Source: Porphyrobacter sp. (GTDB lineage: Bacteria > Pseudomonadota > Alphaproteobacteria > Sphingomonadales > Sphingomonadaceae). From it: a DNA stretch of 64,000 nt. The notes beneath the pieces were generated by a model that saw only the letters and a list, made by a program, of their open reading frames with translations, ran no database searches and was not told the DNA's origin. Location of the stretch: positions 771,050-835,049 of the forward strand of contig JAPZUC010000002.1 in the NCBI GenBank assembly GCA_027533455.1. Reading direction: 5' to 3'. Position 1 is the stretch's first letter. Each line of letters starts with the position of its first letter. This document shows positions 59,217 through 64,000 of the stretch, piece by piece. A program made the position numbers and the translations under genes.

Positions 59217-59800
59217 TCCAGCGGATTGCTCCGCGCAGCGGGGTCGCCGTGCGTCTGCCCAAGGGCGCACTGCTAACGGTCATCGAACCTGAAGGCGGGC
59301 AGGTCAGCGACATGCTCGCCGTCTCTGCCGAAGACCCGCGTGAGATCATCTCGAACGGGCGCACCTTCGATTACGAGGAAACCGTCCGCCTCACGGCCGG
59401 AGCGCGATTGTGGTCGAACCGCTCCCGGGTGATGCTGACGATTGTCGAGGACACCGCACCGCACCATGATTTCCTGCTGACGCCGTTCTCATTCGATACC
59501 TTCCGGCACTTTTACCCGGACAAGCCAGTGCATCGCGGCTGCTTCGGCAACCTTGCCGAAGCGCTGGCGCCTTTAGGGGTGGAGGCAGACATGATCCCGG
59601 CCGCCTTCAATATCTTCATGAACGTGACCATCGGTGCGGACGGCCGGCTGGCGGTGCTCCCGCCCCAAACCAAGCCCGGCGACTTCACCCGGTTCCGCGC
59701 CGAAATGGACCTTGTGGTCGGCCTTACCGCCTGTTCGGCCTATGCGTCGAACGGTGGCACGTTCAAGCCGATCGACTTCATCATGGAATTGCCGTCCTGA
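59213..59800 (+). CDS. DUF1989 / urea carboxylase-associated family protein
   Basis: 'GQVSDMLAVSAEDPREIISNGRTFDYEETVRLTAGARLWSNRSRVMLTIVEDTAPHHDFLLTP', 'NIFMNVTI'; GTG start overlaps upstream stop (GTGA). Confidence 0.85.
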   Translation: MIQRIAPRSGVAVRLPKGALLTVIEPEGGQVSDMLAVSAEDPREIISNGRTFDYEETVRLTAGARLWSNRSRVMLTIVEDTAPHHDFLLTPFSFDTFRHFYPDKPVHRGCFGNLAEALAPLGVEADMIPAAFNIFMNVTIGADGRLAVLPPQTKPGDFTRFRAEMDLVVGLTACSAYASNGGTFKPIDFIMELPS

Positions 59801-59913
59801 GGCGAGCCTTAGGCCTCGCAGCTTGGCGCTCGGAGGCCGCCACGAACAATGCCAGCCTGGGTTAGGGACGCCACCTGCGCCCTCCGCGCAAGAGAGGCAT
59901 TCGCGCGTGGAGA

Positions 59914-60315
59914 ATGTCGAAAATGCCTGAACAGCCGGACAAAGACGGCCCCACATGCCTGATCTTTGCCTTCGACCGCACCCTCGACCGCGCGCAGGTG
60001 GTGGCGATGGCTGAAATGGTCGATCACGCGATTGCCCGAAATGGCGAGCTGCGCCTGCTGCTCGACCTGCGCAAGACCGAGCACTTTGCATTGGGCGCGT
60101 TCCTCTCTCCCAAAGGTCTCCTGACCAGCATCAAGTCGATCGGTCCGGTCAGCCGCTATGCCGTCGTCGGCGCACCCGCCCTGGCTGCCGCAGCAGTGGA
60201 GAGCTTCCGCTCCATCCTACCCCTTGAGTCGCGCGCCTTCGCAGCTGCCGAATATGCCGCAGCCTATGACTGGGTGACCGGCACAGGCGCCTCACCCTCT
60301 ACCAAGGACCTTTGA
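59914..60315 (+). CDS. SpoIIAA/STAS-like hypothetical protein
   Basis: 133 aa; 'RLLLDLRKTEHFALGAFLSPKGLLTSIKSIGPVSRYAVVGAPALAAAAVESFRSILPLESRAFAAAEYAAAYDW' resembles SpoIIAA-like folds. Confidence 0.65.
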   Translation: MSKMPEQPDKDGPTCLIFAFDRTLDRAQVVAMAEMVDHAIARNGELRLLLDLRKTEHFALGAFLSPKGLLTSIKSIGPVSRYAVVGAPALAAAAVESFRSILPLESRAFAAAEYAAAYDWVTGTGASPSTKDL

Positions 60316-61475
60316 TGCGCTTTTCGTCGCTGATTCTCTCCCTCCCCCTCTCCCTCGTATCGCTTGTGGCCTGCCAATCCGAAAAAACTGAAGACACCCC
60401 CGCATCGCAAGAACCACCGGCACCAGAGCTAGGCGCGGACACAATGGCTGCGCGTGACCCTGCGCCAAGCGAGGTGGCCGAGACCGGCCTGCCCGACGCG
60501 GAGGCACGTCCGGTGATGCAGGCGCAGGTTGTGCTCGAACGGCTCGGCTTTGCCTCTGGCGTGATCAACGGCGAGGAAGGCGTATCATTCGCCAATGCGC
60601 TGAAGGGCTTTCAGGAAGCGCGCGACCTGCCGGTGACCGGCGTGCTCGATCAGGCCACGCGCACCGCGTTATCGCAATGGGAAAACATCCCCGCGACCCG
60701 CATTGTGACCATCCCTCGGGAGTGGGCCGGGGAGCAATTCGGTCCGCTGCCTGACGACATGGCCGCAAAGGCACAACTGGCCCGGCTCGGGTACGAGGAT
60801 ATGGCTGAAAAACTGGCAGAGCGGTTCCACACTAATCCCGCAGTCCTCGCCGCGCTCAATCCGGGCGGCAAACCGGCAGGCGCAGGGGGAACCGCGTCCG
60901 TGACCATCACCTCGGTAGCGCCTGCTGCCAAGCCGCAATTCGGCCCCGGTCAGCGGCTGCGCGTCCCGAATGTCGGTGCCGACACGATCGAGCCCGGAAC
61001 CATCGACAACAAGGAATAGTTGACGACCATGCGCTCGCTCGGCGTCGGCAATGCGCAACCCGAAGTAATGCGCATCCTCGTCGACGAATCCGAAGGGTGG
61101 CTCAAGGCCTATGACGGCAAGGACCGGTTAGTGGCGATGTTCACTGTCACCACCGGATCGCAGCATGATCCCCTGCCGATCGGCAACTGGAGCGTGAAGG
61201 GTGTCGCCTACAACCCCCCGTTCACCTTCGACCCTGAGTTGTTCTGGGACGTTCCCGACAGCGAGAACAAGCAGCGCCTGCCGCCCGGACCGAACAACCC
61301 CGTGGGGGTGGTGTGGATTGATCTCGACAAGGAACATTACGGCATCCACGGCACGCCTGCACCCGAGGCGATCGGCCGCTCCAAAAGCCACGGCTGTGTC
61401 AGGCTCACCAACTGGGATGCAGCCCGGCTTGCGCTGATGGTCAGCCCCGGTACACGGGTGGAGTTTCGGAAATAG
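60315..61475 (+). pseudogene. L,D-transpeptidase lipoprotein (PG-binding + YkuD) interrupted by an in-frame TAG at 61017-61019
   Basis: Same reading frame either side of TAG; upstream lipobox (SLVACQ) + PG_binding_1, downstream YkuD with IHGTPAPEAIGRSKSHGCVRLTN. Confidence 0.7.
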
Positions 61476-61491
61476 GGGAGGCTTCTCGGGC

Positions 61492-62325
61492 TTACCCGTG
61501 CCCCATGCCACGCGCGGTGCGCGCCAGCGCGAGCACACCGTCGCTCGGCATCGGCTGGGCGCGCAGGAAGCCTTGCCAATAATCACAGCCTTCGGCGGTG
61601 ATCGCGGCACACTGGATTTCGTCCTCAATTCCCTCGGCATAGACCGCAAGCCCGAGCGCCTTCGCCAGAGCAACGATCGCGCGCAACACGGCCAGCGCCG
61701 TGCCATCGGCGGGCACGCCCTCAACCATTACCTTGTCAAGCTTGAGAGCGTCCAAAGGCAGTTCGCGCAGGTAACGGAAATTGCAAAATCCAGCGCCGAA
61801 ATCGTCAAGCGCCGTGCGGAAGCCGAGGCCGCGCAGCGCCTTCAGGGCGCTCGCAGCCTGCCCGAGGTTGCGCAGCAGTACGTCCTCGGTGATCTCGAGC
61901 ATCAGCCTTTCAGGCACGATCTCCGAACGCCCGATCAGCGCGGCGAAATCGGCGGCAAAGCGCGGGTCGCCCAGTTCCTCGGGCGTAATATTAAGCGACA
62001 GGGTAAGCCCCTCGGGCCAGGTGGCGGCATCCTCCAGCGCACGGGCGACCACGTGGCGCGAAAGCGGTGCGACCAGTGCCGCACGCTCGGCGACAGCGAA
62101 CAGGTCGCGCGCACCGATAGCGCCCAGCGTAGGGTGGCGCCAGCGAGCCAGTGCCTCGGCCCCGACCAAGGCGCCGGTGGAACAGCTGAACTGCGGCTGG
62201 AACAACACCTCGATCTCGCGGCGGTCGAGCGCGCGAAGCAGATCGGCCTCGAGCACGCCCGGGCTCACGCCGGGCAAGCGCGCACGCGACACGCTGCCAC
62301 GCAAGGATGTCCGACCCTGTTCCAT
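61492..62325 (-). CDS. Stand-alone EAL domain protein (c-di-GMP phosphodiesterase)
   Basis: 'VGAEALARWRHP', 'SLNITPEEL', 'LEITEDVLL', 'LDDFGAGFCNFRYL', 'LKLDKVMV', 'YAEGIED', 'YWQGFL'. Confidence 0.9.
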   Translation of the reverse strand: MEQGRTSLRGSVSRARLPGVSPGVLEADLLRALDRREIEVLFQPQFSCSTGALVGAEALARWRHPTLGAIGARDLFAVAERAALVAPLSRHVVARALEDAATWPEGLTLSLNITPEELGDPRFAADFAALIGRSEIVPERLMLEITEDVLLRNLGQAASALKALRGLGFRTALDDFGAGFCNFRYLRELPLDALKLDKVMVEGVPADGTALAVLRAIVALAKALGLAVYAEGIEDEIQCAAITAEGCDYWQGFLRAQPMPSDGVLALARTARGMGHG

Positions 62326-62478
62326 CGCGCTCCTCTTTGCCCCTCCTCGTCCCCTAGACCTTGAATCTGCGCCTGCCTCGCATCAATTGCAATCCGCCCA
62401 AAATTGGCACATCAGGACAACCGCCTAAGACGCCGCTGGGGAAAGCTGCCCCGGCACTTGGCGGGCGGAGGGGAAAAA

Positions 62479-63273
62479 ATGGCGAGCAATGGCACGGCCT
62501 TTCAGCGACTTGCGCTGCTAGTCTCGGACACCGAGCGGGCGCAGGAGGCACATGCGGCGCTGCTGGAGCAAGGCGATTGGGTGCCGCTTGCCGAAGCCGA
62601 TGCCGCCGTGGTGCTCGGCGGCGATGGCTATATGCTCCAGGTGCTCCACGCGATGCTGGATGCGGGGCGTGTGATCCCTGCCTACGGGATGAACCTCGGC
62701 ACGGTCGGCTTCCTGATGAACCGTTATGACAAGCGCGCCGCAATTGCAGCGAGGGTCAACAAGGCGCGCCGCTGGACGATATCGCCCTTGCGCGTCGAAG
62801 CCGTGACTCAAGACGGCGAGACCCATGTGCTGAACGCTATCAACGAGATTTCACTTCTGCGCGAAACCCGCCAGACCGCCAAGATCGAAGTGACTGTGGG
62901 TGACCGCGTGCGGATCCGCGAGCTGGTATGCGACGGCGTACTGGTGGCGACCCCCGCGGGCTCCACCGCTTACAATTTGTCTGCCCAAGGCCCGATCCTG
63001 CCGCTTGACAGCAAGATGCTTGCACTCACCCCGATCAGCCCATTCCGCCCGCGCCGCTGGCGGGGCGCAATCTTGCCGGACCGGATGAAGATTATCCTCA
63101 AGGTTCTCGACCCGGCCAAGCGTCCCGTCGCGGCGGTGGCCGACCAGAAGGAACTGCGCGATATCGCTGAGGTCCGGCTCCAGATAGCGCACGACAACGA
63201 CCTGACCTTGCTGTTCGACCCCGGCCAGAGCCTTGAGGAGCGGATTGTGGCCGAGCAGTTCATTACCGCATGA
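62479..63273 (+). CDS. nadK: NAD kinase
   Basis: 'AAVVLGGDGYMLQVLHAMLDAGRVIPAYGMNLGTVGFLMN', 'DGVLVATPAGSTAYNLSAQGPILP'. Confidence 0.93.
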   Translation: MASNGTAFQRLALLVSDTERAQEAHAALLEQGDWVPLAEADAAVVLGGDGYMLQVLHAMLDAGRVIPAYGMNLGTVGFLMNRYDKRAAIAARVNKARRWTISPLRVEAVTQDGETHVLNAINEISLLRETRQTAKIEVTVGDRVRIRELVCDGVLVATPAGSTAYNLSAQGPILPLDSKMLALTPISPFRPRRWRGAILPDRMKIILKVLDPAKRPVAAVADQKELRDIAEVRLQIAHDNDLTLLFDPGQSLEERIVAEQFITA

Positions 63274-63370
63274 CGATCGAAATCGGCGGCGCAAAACCCT
63301 CTTGCAATACCGAAGCGCCCCCCATATAGGCGCGCATCCGCTCTTCCTTAGACCGCTTGGAAGAGTTGCT

Positions 63371-63444
63371 CCCCGATAGCTCAGCGGTAGAGTAGGTGAC
63401 TGTTAATCACTTGGCCGTAGGTTCGAATCCTACTCGGGGAGCCA
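63371..63444 (+). tRNA. tRNA-Asn (GTT)
   Basis: tccccgatagctcagcggtagagtaggtgactgttaatcacttggccgtaggttcgaatcctactcggggagcca; anticodon GTT. Confidence 0.95.
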
Positions 63445-63799
63445 AATTTTCTGGAAATTTCGAGAAATTTTCAGTGCCTTAATCTCAGCGATGCGTTCGC
63501 TTACCCACATCTCCCCCCACACCGAATGTTCTTCGCCTCGGCGAGCGGATCGCTAATAGATGGCGGGTCGGCGCGATGCGGCAGGATGTTCTTGCAGTTT
63601 GCCAACCCAATGCAGCCCCAAATCGCTCAAACAGCAAAGGGTTGTTAACCCTCGGCATAGGTGCTTGCGCCGTTCCTATCCCAAAGCGCCGATCCGATGC
63701 GGTTTGCGTTAACGTTTGGCCGGCTACTGAACCAAATTCAGACGGCGAAATAATGTTGAGCCTTCGGAACGAGCCTCAATAAGCGCAATAATCAACGGT

Positions 63800-63814
63800 T
63801 AATATATTGTTAAT
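63800..63814. promoter_or_regulatory. Candidate full CtrA site (TTAA-N7-TTAA)
   Basis: TTAATATATTGTTAA in a ~550-bp AT-richer non-coding region reaching the window edge. Confidence 0.5.
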
Positions 63815-64000
63815 CCAGTATTATTTTTGGGCCTCAACTCATGAGCCGCTTGCGGGCGAATACTGACTACACCCGTTCGGATAATTAGCTGCACCGCTCC
63901 TCCCCTCTAAGTAGTCAACCACGCCAACGACGGCGGCAGTGCGTGATCTTTTGCATTCGCTTCCATCAAGTGTGTCGCCTGTTTGACTACTTTTTACAAT

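Noticed and set aside
63576-63782. 68-aa ORF in the right-end non-coding region
   Set aside because: No clear Shine-Dalgarno or domain; composition does not look coding.

Overview
A GC-rich chromosomal window with gene content typical of Sphingomonadales (Erythrobacteraceae-like). Most of it is housekeeping and core metabolism. Main blocks: panB; a PrsT/PrsR/PrsK plus sugar-transferase module of the PEP-CTERM/exosortase type, with no exosortase in the window; a RamB-like regulator with aceA; an efp/thiE/fda/pgk/gap/tkt block; a zapA-6S RNA-fau region; bkd E1a/E1b/E2; thyA; a large same-strand TldD/TldE-DUF4159-MoxR-DUF58-BatA-DUF4175 cluster; a CHASE2-EAL protein; recG/sdhE/mfd; a gntA-like/DUF1989 pair; an interrupted L,D-transpeptidase; an EAL protein and nadK. 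Four tRNAs are supported (Leu-CAA, Asp-GTC, Pro-CGG, Asn-GTT). No CRISPR array, prophage, integrase or IS element was recognised. The observations I rate highest are: (1) a 12-codon minigene (MWAWCVEVFGGR) with its own Shine-Dalgarno, an upstream full CtrA-type box and an intrinsic terminator; (2) two intergenic 15/16 matches to parS, 35 kb apart; (3) a chain of eight hairpins with a perfect 39-bp direct repeat between the 6S RNA locus and fau; (4) a Tat-signal TldD paralogue heading an eight-gene MoxR-type cluster; (5) gene scars: a ligD fragment fused back-to-back with a TonB-receptor tail, a 5'-truncated sugar transferase next to tRNA-Pro, and an in-frame amber codon splitting an L,D-transpeptidase. 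All calls come from reading sequence and translations by eye; no database search was run.
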